From Maratus speciosus (taxonomy: Eukaryota; Arthropoda; Arachnida; Araneae; Salticidae): a stretch of 64,000 nucleotides of DNA. This document shows, in pieces, positions 9,525 through 21,970 of this stretch. The notes under the pieces were generated by a model. That model was not told the DNA's origin. It saw nothing but the letters and a program-made list of their open reading frames with translations, and made no database searches. Made by a program: the position numbers and the translations under genes. The number at the start of each line of letters is the position of its first letter. The stretch's first letter is position 1. Where the stretch lies: the NCBI GenBank assembly GCA_963932465.1, contig OZ010787.1, positions 19,175,936 to 19,239,935 on the forward strand, given 5' to 3'.

Positions 9525-12500
9525 TATGGCCAAAGGTGACCGGTCACTTGCTATTTTAGACGTTTTGTTAAATATCTAGAAAACTACATGAGGAATTATC
9601 CTGAAACTCCAGGTGTGTAAACAGAATAGTACAGGTCATACATTTCCGTGAGGATTTTTTTTCCGAAACCCCATAGGAGACCGTCAAAAAATTGAAAAAG
9701 AACTAATGTCTTTTGAATAACCCTGTAAAAACTAATGTAGCAAAAGCGTTCAAACTGTATACTATGATTAAGTGTCTTATAGTAATAAATTGTGTTCATT
9801 TTTATGAGGATAGCATGTATACTCGTAGAGAAATTAAAGTTTTTATAAAAAGAGTCCCAAATTTTGCCAAGTTTTTTGCTTATACTTTGTAGAGTTCTTA
9901 ATATTAAAAAATAGTTCTTTTCAGAAAATATGACAAACAACATTGTACACAATACCCTGCAATCAGAATTAAAAAATAATAAAAATTGTATGAAAAATGA
10001 GCACGTTTAATAAATGATTCACTGCGCATGCCCGAATGCAATCAAAATATAATTTGCATAATGTGTTAGCTAACAATTGGAATGGAACAATTTTTGTGAA
10101 AGTCTCAGAAACATAGTTTGAAAAGTCAGAAAATTATCGTTGATAGAATAAGCTCAAAATCCGTTATTCCCAAAAGGAAGCAAAAAGATGAGGGGTTGCA
10201 TCCAAATACAGTAGTGCGTGCAATATTGTGCATGCTATATCGGCACCAATGAATGGATATATGGATACAGCTCTTCATCTTTTTGCTTCATTTTGGGAAC
10301 AACGAATTTTGAGCTTATTCTATCAACGATAATTTTCAGACTTTTCAAGCTATGTTTTTGGGACTTTTGCAAAAGCGTCTCTATACATTTAGCTAACACA
10401 TTATGCACATTATATTTTGATTGCGTTCGGGCATGCGCAATGAAACATTATTTAGTAAACCTGCTCATTTTTCATACAATTTTTACTATAGGGGAGACTA
10501 AGGACGGTTGACCATACGGAAGGCTTGACCCACCCATCAGTTTTCATATTTAAAAGAATTTCAGAGTTTTATCAATAGGGGTCAATCAAAGCTACTGGAA
10601 TGCTCAAACAACAGTCTTCGTTTCATAGAGATAATCAAAATAGGTGTGTAAAAAATCAATTGTGAGGCGTTTTCAACCTAAAAGTTGTGTTTTTGAGAAA
10701 CATTTTGTAAGCTTTTTTCCGATAAATTATATCATATAAATTTGAGTAAGTAGGTTTAAAGTAATACAGATATATCGAGCTTTCATTCCAGGCATAAAAA
10801 TTGTACGGTAAGTTAGGCTTAACATAACAATGTGCTATTCTTTAGATAAAGGTCTATGTAGGGAGGCTTGACCCAGTCAATGTGAGGGTGGGTTGACCAG
10901 ATGCTCAAGGCTTCCTTAATTAAGCGGTTTTGGAAATCTTTTATTATACACTGTGCATAATGAAAAGTTAATGGTTACATATATAAAAGAATGTAAATTT
11001 ATTCTGTAAAGCTACAGTAAAATGGTGCGATGGAAAAGAAAATGTTTAAAACTGACTATAGAAAGATGTGAAAAATTGCTAAAAAATGGGAAAGTTGATA
11101 GGAACTTTTTTCCATTTAAATATTACTTACAATAGGTAAATAGACACAGTGGGAAAGACTAGAAAGGACTAGAAAGGATGAAAGCAGCGGTCTTAGCCCT
11201 TTCAGAGGTAATGGTATGTTTATAAAACCACTTAATTTTAATTCCGAGACGTTACAATGGCATCAGAATTTTGCTAAATTTTTTCATTTACTATGTAAGT
11301 GAAATATAGCTTTTTTCTTATTTCCAACTAAATTTGTTCATAAATTCCGGAGCCAGTCATTTATTGCAACATTTTAGTACTGAAAGTACTTTTCCCCTTA
11401 AAGGTTTAAATTATGTTAATGATAAGTTAAGTGCTCCTGCGGCTGCAAAAGAACATAGCATCAATCGAAAACTTTCGGAAGGTATGTAGACAAATTTCAC
11501 CAGGGTGAATACAGTGAGATGAAGCCAAACTGTGTGACAACTAGAGTTGTCAGGTCGAGTGTCACAAAAAATAGGACAAGGAGACAAAAAAAAGAGACAG
11601 TGGCTCCTAAATCCGGACATAATAACGTGAAATACTATGAAACCTATCTCTAACAAAATACTGCCTTAAATGTTAAAATTTCATTTTCCCTGCTGTACAA
11701 TTATACCTGCTCAGACAAAATCCTGTTTAAAACAAAATTTTTCTCCTTTGACTTGCGATTGCGTCTAAACAGGTTTGTTTAAGCATCATATTTTAAAAAA
11801 AATATTTTTTATAATAATTAAAGCATGTAGCATAAAGTTATTTTGCTTTTTTTAAACTGATTTTATTTCTATTCACAAATATTGCAATATAAAACAAAGT
11901 GGGTCAACCCTCCCATATATGGGGAGCCTTGAACCATTATTTTTTCATGATTAAAATCAATCAATTTTTCTCATTTCTTACATGTTACACTTATGTAGTA
12001 ATTTTATTTTGATAACTGATTGTATAACGAATAAAATGATACATAAAATTTTATTCTACGTTCAATATTTAAAAAATAAAAAATCATTTCGTAAAAAGTG
12101 GGTCAACCCTCCCTAGTCTCCCCTATTTTAATTCTAATTGCAGAGTATTGTGTACAATGTTGTTTGTCATATTTTTTGAAAAGAACTTTTTTTATATTAA
12201 GAACTCTGCAAATTATAAGCAAAAAACTTGGCAAAATTTAAGACTGTTTTTATGAACACCTAAATTTCTCTTCGAGTATACATACTATCCTCATAAAAAT
12301 GAACACAAATTACTACAATAAGCCACTTAATCATAATCTACAGTTTGAATGCTTTCGCTACATCAGTTTTGACACGGTTATCCAAAAGATATTCGGTTTT
12401 TTCTCAATTTTTTGACGGTCCCCTATGGGGTTTCGGGAAAAAATCTTCGCGGAAATATATGACCTGTACTATACTGTTTACACACCTGGAGTTTCAGGTT

Positions 12501-12573
12501 AATTCCTCATGTATTTTTCTAGATATTTAACAAAGCGTCTAAAATCGCAAGCGGCCGGTCACATTTGGCCATA
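9525..12573. repeat. Giant foldback, about 670 bp per arm, split by an inserted element
   Basis: The left arm runs 9525 to about 10190. The right arm is in two pieces, about 10262-10490 and 12126-12573, separated by a different element. The ends are TATGGCCAAAGGTGACCGG and its near-complement, with TA at each edge. Landmarks seen in both arms, in opposite orientation, include CTGAAACTCCAGGTGTGTAA, the ATGGGGTTTCGG/CCGAAACCCCAT pair and GCATGCCCGAATGCAATCAA. The original element was about 1.41 kb with a loop of some 70 bp. Open frames inside are chance products of the arms. Confidence 0.8.
10489..12125. mobile_element. TA-flanked element with repeated terminal motif, 1633 bp body
   Basis: The ends are GGGGAGACTAAGGACGGTTG and, reverse-complemented, GGGGAGACTAGGGAGGGTTG, each beside a TA that is single in the uninterrupted arm of the host palindrome. 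The terminal word recurs inside, as GGGAGGCTTGACCCAG near 10861 and GGGTCAACCCTCCC near 11902, as expected for repeated transposase-binding sites. No transposase remnant is visible, so it is non-autonomous; TA suggests a Tc1/mariner-type helper. Confidence 0.75.
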
Positions 12574-12857
12574 TAGTGTATATGTGTTAGGAGCTAACAA
12601 ATTAAAGGAAATCTGTTATTGATTCCATTCTCCAAAAAGTGAAATAGTCAAAGTATTTTCTATTACCACGTATTAGTGATAGGCTGGCCTTTCTAACTAT
12701 GATATTTAAATAACAATAATACTACAATCCTGAAGAATGGTCTTTAGAAAATCTGAAATAGTGGAGAGAAACTAGACAGTTCTTTTTTTTTCCCTTGCAT
12801 TTAAAGTTAAAGTTTTGTTTAAGGTTGCTCTGAGATTGTTTTCTTTATTGCCGTGCT

Positions 12858-13012
12858 GGAAAAGATCCGCAGCAGTAGGCCAATTGTCACCACTAAATTA
12901 TAATAGCATTTTTTGCCTTATTAAAACTAAACAAATTCTGTCATTAAATAAGGCGAAGAATAAAATTAAATTTTAGTGGTTTCATTTGGCCCACTGCTAC
13001 GCATCTTTTCCA
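12858..13012. mobile_element. Small palindromic MITE, about 155 bp
   Basis: Inverted ends TGGAAAAGATCCGCAGCAGT and, from the right, TGGAAAAGATGCGTAGCAGT flank a short AT-rich centre. I see no clear target duplication. Confidence 0.6.
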
Positions 13013-13124
13013 CCAATGCTATTGAGAACAGAAAGCTGCGACACAGTTACAAAATATTTTTAATTCTCCGTATGATCCGCATTCTTTAGATATCCTCATT
13101 AAAATTCTAGAAACAAAAATCTGT

Positions 13125-13341
13125 TTAACCCTTTCAGGGGCAAGGTACTTCTATTCGTAAAATGCTGAAATCAGTGAACGGCACCAGAATTTACAAACAA
13201 ATTTATTTCAAAATAAGCAAAAGCTTTTGTTCGGTACTTAATAAAAAGAAATTTTTCATTCCAATATACTGGTGCCCATGTGGCATTTAGGAATTAAAAT
13301 TACGTGGTCCAAAAACGAACCACCGCCCTCGAAGGGGTTAA
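13125..13341. mobile_element. TTAA MITE, family A, copy 2
   Basis: Bounded by TTAA at 13125-13128 and 13338-13341. It begins CCCTTTCAGGGGCAAGG and ends CCCTCGAAGGGG, the same family as the MITE in the Tc1 transposase. The body is 209 bp with no coding capacity. Confidence 0.8.
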
Positions 13342-13463
13342 AACATTGATTTAGCATTTTTTCAAAGATACTCTATATTTATCGGTAAAACAAGAAGGAT
13401 GTGTGAGAAATTTTATGCAAATATAAAAAAACAATTAAAAACACTTATGTACTTTTGGCTACC

Positions 13464-13888
13464 TTAAGGGTGTATTCCAATCCAAATTGTTTATTTTCTG
13501 CTTCATTTTTAAATTCATTTTTGCTCTGAAACACATCAAGCTAGGAAATTCTCTTATTTAGAAACTTACATAATGTGCCGTGCTTCTCGATGTTTTAATA
13601 AAGGCAGAAAATTTTGTAAAAAATGCTGTCAAAGTTGGCGTTTTGAACCGAATTTTCCGAAGCTGGAGATTTGGGAATGACAAAAATAGTCATATTTAAA
13701 AAATAATTGTTTAAAACTCAAATTCTAATTAATTGAGCGAAAAATGAAATCACACGGCCTCTTATACTTTTCTTCAAAAATCACCTCAGCAAGTTTCATG
13801 TTTTTATTTTTAAAAATGAGTCTGAAAATGTCTCAGAAAATTTCGAGCTGTTGAGGGTGGAAAAATATTTTTTCGAATACACCCTTAA
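13464..13888. mobile_element. TTAA MITE, family with GGGTGTATTC ends
   Basis: TTAA lies at both edges. The ends GGGTGTATTCCAATCC and, from the right, GGGTGTATTCGAAAAA are inverted repeats. The body is 417 bp and AT-rich, with no ORF. Confidence 0.75.
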
Positions 13889-15652
13889 ATGTATTTTTGT
13901 AGCACTTATATCTAAGAATCAATTTTAAAATAATGACGTCCGTACAATGGCGGTTTATTTTCTATGATGCATCAAAAATGGCTGATATAATTTTCTTGGC
14001 AAAAATAAGACGAATAGAAATATGAACTTAGAAGCAGTTTTCAAAAAATGGAATAAGAGTACAGAAAGAATATTGCAAATATATTAGGAAGTTTTTACAT
14101 AGCTTCTTTTGCATTGAATATACATGGATTCCGTTCACTTTAAACGTTCTCTTAAAAAAAATGAATTTTTATTTTAAGAACCTATAAATGTCCTTAATTG
14201 TGACAGTAAAGCTGTAAAATTGATCTATATAGTTGATTCTTTATAATTCAAAGTTGAATAATTGAAATATTGTTGTATTCTAATTTAGGTTTATTTCCCT
14301 CAAAAACCATATTCAAATCAATCTTCAAATTTTCAATAATGTAAATCAATTTGCCCATAATGTATAAAAACATTTCTAACTATTTGTTTGGATAATTGAA
14401 AGATTTTTGTTCTTTGTTTTCTTTGGTTTTTTTTTTTTTTATTGGAAGATTTAATATCTCATGCATTTATTTTTTGAGTATATATATATATACGTTTTTA
14501 GATACCCAACCCGTCCAACTAGTGTTTAATAAATCACTTACACATTTTTCATATGTAAAAAGAAAAACAAATATGAGCTTGTGTAAATGGAAAAATAAAT
14601 TCAAAATCAACAACAGCGTTGAAAGAGCAATAATAAAATGCGTCTATCGGAATATATTTGTAATACATATGTATATTAATAGTATAACTAGAATTAAAAC
14701 ATACATAAATTAAAATTATTTAATTAAAAACCACACCTTTATAACATGTAAATATTTTATTAATCGACAAGACAGCCTTTGTCCATCTATATGATTTGCA
14801 ACTGACTCCGTGGGGGAGGGGGGGGGGGACTTTTTTCTAAATAAACCTCGTGTTGCAGTTCTCACAGGCAATTAAAAAAGTGAATTAGTAAATTTGCTTT
14901 TTATTGCCTAATTAAGCTGAAATTTCAAACAAGTTTTTATAATGGCAAATTAGGCCAGTTGTCAAATTTGTATTGAAATGTAATTTTTTTTAGTAAATTA
15001 CAAGTGCCCTATTTCAGGTATTTTTTTATCATTTCTGCGTGCAGTAGTGACCGCTGTTTGAGAAAGAAAGTTAATTCTCTTCCGAAAACATATCGCTGGA
15101 ACAGAAGATAGAATAAATTTGCTGGCGGTGCATAAATTTTAGTTACCATTGATGTATAAGCACGTGTTTTGGGTTCTTACTACAAGATATATGCTGTCAA
15201 AATAAAAAAATAAAAACTCAGTGCTGGTGTGTTTCTTTATTATAGCATTCTATATTGATTCGAAAGCTTTGAAAGGAAAAATAGAGGCTGAAAATGGCAA
15301 ACTGCACTGAACCCATGGCCGCATATATCGGAAATTCAGCCACATATGTAGTAAACATTAGGAGGTACTCCGTACTTAAAGAACCATACTTCAAATGATA
15401 TTTGTATTTTACGTTGCATATCTTATTGTTAAAATAGTACTTTGAATTTCAATGTAAATTAAACACGGTTTTTAATCGAAATAGGCTTATGTATGATTTT
15501 TAAATGTCGAAAACAAATTTTGTCACAACTTTTCCTAAAACAAGGAAGCGCACCAATTCTACTTGCTCCGCGTGTCTGAATATGTAGTTATGCCACTGCC
15601 AAGAAAAAATCGTAAAAAACTTTCGTCTCGATGTTTTATTGGAATTTTAGGG
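13889..15652. other. AT-rich stretch without recognised genes
   Basis: It contains one 105-codon open frame (14396-14713) with no recognisable features, a short TA microsatellite near 14480 and a G-rich run near 14812-14829. No upstream exon of the decarboxylase gene could be recognised here. Confidence 0.4.
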
Positions 15653-15959
15653 AGTCACATAAAACTATTAAAATAATAAAACTTTGTAAAAAAATCACCC
15701 TAAAATAAAAAAAAATAATAGGACGCGTTTCGAGCTAAAAATATTAACAGCTCGTCATCAGCTACAGTAAACACGTGTCCGAAAAGGGACAAGGTCCTTT
15801 CGGACACGTGTTTACTGTAGCTGATGACGAGCTGTTAATATTTTTAGCTCGAAACGTAATTCTATGTTTTGTTTATTTTATGTTGATTTTTTAAAAAGCT
15901 TTATTATTTTAATAGTTTCATATCGCCAGTTTTCGGTGCTGTTTCGCAGTCACATAAAA
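15653..15959. repeat. Foldback with hammerhead-ribozyme-like arms, 12 bp flanking direct repeats
   Basis: AGTCACATAAAA occurs at 15653-15664 and again at 15948-15959, looking like a target duplication. The centre (15728-15857) is an inverted repeat with 59 bp arms and a 13 bp loop. Each arm contains, in opposite orientation, GTAG CTGATGA, then a GAGC...GCTC stem, then GAAAC; on the left copy this continues GCGTC CTAT. Those blocks occupy the positions of the hammerhead core (CUGAUGA, stem II, GAAA, stem III, UH, stem I). An extra C precedes stem II and stem III would be only 3 bp with no loop, so self-cleavage is uncertain. Such motifs are known in Penelope-like retroelement ends. Confidence 0.6.
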
Positions 15960-16808
15960 GTCTATTTTGACTGTCGGTGATTACTTTCCACATCCTTGAC
16001 AATATGTTACATTGCCGAAATGAGAAACAATGGGTTGAAAAATGGCTTTATAGGTATTTTAATTAATACTACTGTACCCTGTAATTTTTGTAATAAAAGA
16101 GGCACGAATTTGAAACTATCTGATAAAATATATGCATATCTTTTTAAAGCATAAATTTACTACATAACAACTGTGTAAATAAAGAATCAAAACTCTTTCT
16201 CAAATTTCAGCTTGTGGAGAGCTCAACTTGGAAAAATAGTTATGTATTAGATGTGTCTCGTGATGTATTACATGAAGATCAGAACTACAGAAAAGTCACC
16301 AAACTTCTTGAAGATTCCATAAATTGCAGTAAGAAAAGTTAGCGTGGCAAGAAAGCAATATAGTTTCTAAAAAGTACCTAATATTATCTAAAATAGATCA
16401 TATATTCTTAGATAACAATATATTTAAGTATCACCCATTTACCAAAATTCACCACTTGAAACTTCAATGCTACTATATGGTAATGATGGAAAAGAGCATT
16501 AAGAAATTATTAGGTGTACGGTTTAACGTAATCCAACATATATATACACATATATATATTATATATATATTATATAAAAGGTTTATGCCATAAATTTGTC
16601 GTATTCCGTTGTACATTTTGTCTTATTTTTTGTGATCACGACAGCATACACTAGATGAATGAATTTGTTTTGAATGAAATAGCAATACAAATGTTTTTCA
16701 AAAAGCGATTAACAGAAGAAAAAACAGAAAAAAATACTGCAAATTTCAACATATTGTATTTGTTTTGAATAAATTTACTTGTAATTTCTCTTATTATTTT
16801 TTTTTCAG
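15960..16808. other. Intron sequence upstream of the decarboxylase exon
   Basis: AT-rich, with a TA microsatellite at about 16540-16576. A good splice-acceptor context ends at 16210 and is followed by a 42-codon open stretch, but the peptide does not match the decarboxylase family. The polypyrimidine tract and AG of the true exon end at 16808. Confidence 0.4.
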
Positions 16809-16898
16809 CCTGAATGCACCAATGTTTCATTTTGGTATATTCCGAAGCGGCTGAGGAGTATGCCTCATTCACCCCAAAAAGAAAAACTCTTAGGAGAG
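16809..16898 (+). CDS. Penultimate exon, group II PLP decarboxylase (GAD/CSAD/ADC-like)
   Basis: This 30-codon exon belongs to a pyridoxal-phosphate enzyme that decarboxylates glutamate, cysteine sulfinate or aspartate in the cytosol (making GABA, hypotaurine or beta-alanine). It reads PECTNVSFWYIPKRLR and then SPQKEKLLGE, matching the conserved P-x-x-x-N-V-C-F-W-(Y/F)-(I/V)-P block near the C-terminus of the family. A T-rich tract and CAG precede it, and GAG|GTAATA follows; both borders are phase 0. The next exon (26651) continues the family alignment directly. The PLP-binding lysine lies in upstream exons that I could not find, so they are probably left of the window or too short to spot. 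The FWYIPKRLR wording leans toward the CSAD/ADC branch of arthropods, but the substrate cannot be decided from this fragment. Confidence 0.85.
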
Positions 16899-17864
16899 GT
16901 AATATATAATTTACTTTCACGCATTACAAAAGAGATAATTCTTATAAATTTTACAATTTTTCTTTTAGAAGTTTTTAAAAGCAATAACATAATAACAATT
17001 TTCGGAGTTCCCTGGTGATTCATCATTAATATAGAGTAAATTGAAGAAGTAAGATCAAAAAGTAAGATTAAAATCCACAATTTTATGAATATATGCGAGA
17101 GTAAAATTACTGAAATTAAATTCTAACTTAAATTAGCACTTCGAAATACTAAGTCAATTACAAATTCTTGTTATTCAATGAAATAGTAGTATTTCATCTT
17201 TACTTAAAATCTTCTAAAGACTCTTCTAATATTCAGCCGCTAGAACTTTATCCAAGTATTTTCAGCAGTATACTAGAGCTAAGCCAAGCTGGACTCAAAC
17301 TGAGACAAGATACTATATAATTAAACTCTTATCGGCATAACATATAACATACATAATTTATTTCGGATATTATTGGACATTTATCGACAAATCAAAATAA
17401 ACTCACAAACTTTGCATACGCATACTTCTTTTAAAATTTAAATCTTTAAGAACCTCCAAATCTTTCTCACCGATAACAACTGGCCATCGAAAATTAGAGA
17501 TTATGAAAAGTTCGCATTCTCTAGCAAAGATACTTAAAAAGGAAAAAGAAAAAAAAAACTCATCCATTTATACGAAGTTCGTATTTCTGGGACCTTCAAC
17601 ATTAAAAATTTACTAATAATATATTATTCCTATTCTCTTATTTAGAAGACAGGTGAAAGTCTTATAAATTTCATTTTTTATGAAAATTTCAATAACTGTA
17701 GCTTAAACCATTTAATATTATTAGAAACCTTCCTAACCATCAATAAACTTCCAAGAACATGTATGTTCATTTATATTACGAGTTATATAAATTTGATTCC
17801 ACAAATGTTGCATGTTTTTCAAGTTTGGAGAATTCTCTCACTGACTGAGTTAATCATTTTGTCG

Positions 17865-17877
17865 CCACGAGAGGGCG
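17865..17877 (+). promoter_or_regulatory. CTCF-like motif
   Basis: CCACGAGAGGGCG fits the CTCF core CCASYAGRKGGCR with one mismatch. A different CTCF-type word, ACTAGATGGCAGCAC, is found on the minus strand at 23576-23590 and 24155-24169. Binding is inference. Confidence 0.3.
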
Positions 17878-18413
17878 TGCATGCTGAAGTAGTAAGAGAT
17901 GACGCAACAATAAATAAACACTTGGATATTGCAGAAACACAAATATTAAATAAAAAAATCTTTAATTAAGTTTTACTTATTTCATTGCAACTTAAATGAA
18001 AGAAAATGCTAGACTAAATACAACCAGTATTCAAAATATCTATATGCAAACAGCTGTGGTTAACTGAACAGCTAACTGAAACACTGAACCATTAATTGCA
18101 ACACTAATTAAATCCAAATTTTGCTTTAGTAAAATGATTTAGAAAACTTTTAGTAAAACTATGCATACAAATAATATTATTTCAATGTTAAAATTCTACA
18201 ATTTTCTAAGCATCTTTTTTTTTAATAAATGAATTATATTTATGAATATAACAAAATGTTCATTGCGTAAGAAAATTCAGAAAACTTAACTAATCTTACC
18301 ATTATATCCATCTCTATTTCATCAATAGAAATATTACTTACCTTCCTTGCTAGTGTTCACTTTAAATTATTTACAATCTGAAATGAAACTTTGAATACAA
18401 GAGAAATTAATAA

Positions 18414-18640
18414 TCTCTTCACTCCGTAGGGGTCCACATATGTGGACCTCAATTCTTTCCCGTTTTACAACGGATAGTCTAACATAATTGCGATTCCGAT
18501 CTGTGAATGATACGTACGATTCGATGTCTACGATTTGAAATCATGCAAAAAATTGAAACTCTTGCTCTGAAGCCAAATTTTACAAGAAATAATTCAATAA
18601 TAATCAATAATATTACATTAATACTCAGTAGTGAAGAGGT
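18414..18640. repeat. Possible MITE with 18 bp internal palindrome
   Basis: CTCTTCACT at the left and AGTGAAGAG at the right are inverted. Just inside the left end is a perfect palindrome, GGTCCACATATGTGGACC (18431-18448), reminiscent of the near-terminal hairpins in the TTAA families. No TTAA or other duplication is evident. Confidence 0.35.
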
Positions 18641-18976
18641 TGCACCATCACTAAACATTAAGAATAAAATTATTTAGAAAACAATTAACTGAATTACAGT
18701 TAAAATATTTTTTTAATTGATAGTCATAATTAAATATCAGTAATTGTACAATTAGTGCTTCTTTATGTAGTAGTTCTATTGGTATGTCAGAAATGAATTA
18801 TACTTTGAATTATAAATTGCATACCAACAGATTATTTGAGTAGCTCGGTATACAAAGAAAAGTTCTAGTTTGTCTGAAAGGGTCTTTATCCATATCAAAA
18901 TAATCGCGTAAGATCATAAGTATACATGACCGTGCTGTACTTGGAGAACACCAACTACTCTATGCATTAGGCGTGC

Positions 18977-18981
18977 TACAC

Positions 18982-19022
<41 letters not shown>

Positions 19023-19236
19023 CTAAAATGCAGAAATACTACTGTCAATCGAGACGCCAGTACTATTTCCGTATTTTAACGGAAATTTCCCCCGTAAATT
19101 CCAAAAAACGGAAATTTTTCTGTAATTTATCGGGAAAAAGTTCCGTTAAAATACGGAACTAGTACTGGCGTCTCGATTGCCAGTAGTATTTCAGTATTTT
19201 AGCCCTTTTTTTTTTGTTTTTGTTTTTTACAGTGTA
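18977..19236. mobile_element. Mariner-type palindromic MITE, about 256 bp
   Basis: TA lies at each edge, with ends CACTGTAAAAAA and TTTTTTACAGTG. Inside, a strong inverted repeat includes GAGACGCCAGTACTA...TAGTACTGGCGTCTC around a CGGAAA/TTTCCG core. A run of about 35 A follows the left end. No ORF; Tc1/mariner mobilisation is inferred. Confidence 0.75.
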
Positions 19237-20812
19237 ACAGCAAAGCAGATGATAATTTTACACTGGGTATTCTCAGTGCCTTTATAGGAGAAACTTTTGA
19301 TTTATTACACCGAAGACTTGATTTGACATGACCTTGACTCTTGGTTGATCATAAGTATGCTGCTGCATCACAGAGATCTTTAGGTGCATCATTAAATCCA
19401 TGTAAATCAATTATAATGAAATTAGAAATTAAAACAAATCTAGATACCTTAACATTACTAACATCAGGAAAGGAAGATGTTTTTAGAATACAGCATTGCC
19501 CTTAAATAATTTGAATAATGCTGTACAGTATAGTATTTACTTATTTTGAACTTACACACAGGACTGAATAGAGTAGTTATAGAATATGTGTTATTTTTAA
19601 CATCATCCTGACTAAGCTGAATATTTTCAGCAATTTTTTGTACTGACACGATATTTATAAGACACATAGCATGTGTTTAATGAGTACTTTCTTGAATATT
19701 ATATGGTTGTATACAACCATAAAGTAAAACCAAGTACTAATAGAAGTAGGTGTTGATTGATTATTAAATTAATGAACAGTTGACACAGCCTTTACATGAT
19801 ACTGGATGGTAATGTACTGAATTAAGGCTGAGGATTATGCTAGCTAAAGCTAGCTAGAATTTTATCTGAATTTTGCATGCGATTAAATGGAGGATATTTT
19901 TGAATAAATGTATTACATAAATTAGGTACAATTCCATTTTCCTTTAACTTTTTCAAACGTTCATTTGATGGTTTTCTAAGTACATTCAATAAATTCACAA
20001 ATCATTTTTATTTTCCTTAACTGTTAAACTGACACTATATTGTCTAGATTTATTAACTTTATGAATAGGATTTCAATTTTTATTAGAATGCTGGCATTTC
20101 ACAATTTTGGTGTACTTCGAATACTCAATAATTTTATTACTATGAAAGGATTTCAAATTAGAGAATATTTTAACAGTGTCTAAATTATCTCGTCTCGAGA
20201 CCAATCCAGTAAAATGAGAATAACTTGAATTTTTAATGGTTCCCATAACCAAATAACCAAACACACTGTTTTGAAATAGCAGATGCCCATTAAATTCTTT
20301 AAATCTTTCTGTTTTTAACAATTCGAAAAATAGTTCACATCCATTTAAAAAGTTATTTTACTTGGAATATTAAATGTAAGATCTGCAAGCGTTATTGCTC
20401 TAGGAAATTTTATTTGTGAAGCATCTAAACTGATCGTTAGGGGTTTGATCAATTATATTTGACAATACTAAAATTAATAAGGCTTCAGGAAAATCACCCT
20501 TTTCATTTGGAATTTTATTTTTAATCAAATGTCATTAACGATTAATTCCTGATATTGAAGAATTTATTCGTTCTTTTTTAAATCCAGTCTTTGCATTTAT
20601 GATATTCACTGAACTTTTGTTCCTGCATCAAGAATAAGCCTTTAACGGTATTCGGTTTTTAAATGCATTTTCAATAAATAAACTAAAATGTTCATCTTTT
20701 AAGTTACTTTTGTGAACGATCTCTGGCGTCAATCTGGTTTTGGTTGGACGTTTGTGTCATGCCACTTGACGCCGATTCCTCTTTCGAAAATAAGGCAGTA
20801 TCAGGAATTTCG

Positions 20813-20852
<40 letters not shown>

Positions 20853-21718
20853 AAAATGAATTAAGCTATTATGAAATTTATTGCATACCTTGCATTTGAA
20901 AGAGATTTTGCAAGAAGTTGTATAGTTTATTTTTTAACTGTGCTCAAGTCTGTCTTAGTATACTTTATTTGGTGTTTTAATGGTTTTTAAATTCAGACGT
21001 TAAATGTATATATGTACTGTAAGTTGTATAGTGTTTTAAACAATTATTCCTGAAAACCCGAGATGTCTGAAAATATAATTTAAAAATATATAAAGTGTTT
21101 GAAAGGGCCCCTAAAAACGAAGTATGTCTAGGGTATCCATATTAATAAATAGGTGCCTGTGGATAAAAGTATGTGCAATAAATTTTCTGAAATTTATTGT
21201 TTCTCATGTTGTTCCCTTATTCTGCAAACCATAACTGTTTTTCAGCTCTGATTCGAGAAATGGTCTTATTTTATTTATTATTATTATTTATCATTATAAT
21301 TTATTTTTGCTACTGTTTATTTGTTTGTATCTAAAAGTATATACTTCCGGGAAGGTTTTTAGCCATGTTTGGTCAAACAAAGGTTTTAGTCAATTTTGTA
21401 TATAATCAGTTAAGCATTTTCCGAAATAAGCGGCTTTATTCAAATTTTGGGCGTATTTTTTGTTTTAGATTCTAAAACATAAAATTCCTGTAAAGTAGTT
21501 AGACATGGTTGCAAAGAAAAAAAAAATCAATAACTTTAATTCTTTTTTTTTTTTAATAATATCGGGTCAATAGTATACATTTAATTGATAATTTGTCCCT
21601 TCCTTCGCAAATTTGGTGCTTTTTTTAAGTGCATATTTCTTGAAGGTTAATTGTCATATATTTTGACAAAATCTCATTGGCATATATAAGAGTGAGGGAG
21701 AGAATGAAGAAGGAATGC

Positions 21719-21970
21719 TTGTTAGCGCCACACCAGGCACCGGTGACTGACACTGAACTTTCAGTTTAGAACGCGTCATTCACCGATGACTGACGGTCTA
21801 AAATATGATATAAAACTAAAAATATCTATATTGTTTTAAGTAATTACTGAAAATTTATTTAAAATTTACTTACCTTTTATTTATTATACGATTATACTTT
21901 TTTAAAAGTTTCTTAAAACATTGTAAATTTTTTCAGCTTCAGTGTCAGTCACCGTGGCACTCAACGTGTA
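21719..21970. mobile_element. MITE, TTAACACG family, decayed copy
   Basis: It is nearly collinear with the copy at 22660-22919: GGTGACTGACACTGAACTT, then AGAACGCGTCATTCACC, and at the far end AGTGTCAGTCACCGTGGCAC. The terminal TTAA is no longer recognisable. The two copies lie 0.7 kb apart in the same orientation. Confidence 0.7.

Noticed and set aside
10218..10511. 97-codon frame, and a 118-codon frame at 9596-9952
   Set aside because: Both lie in arms of the giant palindrome and have no family features.
15728..15857. 59 bp inverted repeat considered as a rho-independent terminator or microRNA precursor
   Set aside because: Eukaryotic context, no U tract where needed, and the hairpin is far longer and more perfect than a typical microRNA precursor; transposon foldback fits better.
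16211..16341. A 42-codon open stretch after a good splice-acceptor context, 0.5 kb upstream of the decarboxylase exon
   Set aside because: The peptide does not match the part of the decarboxylase that should precede the next exon, and it ends in a stop without a donor.
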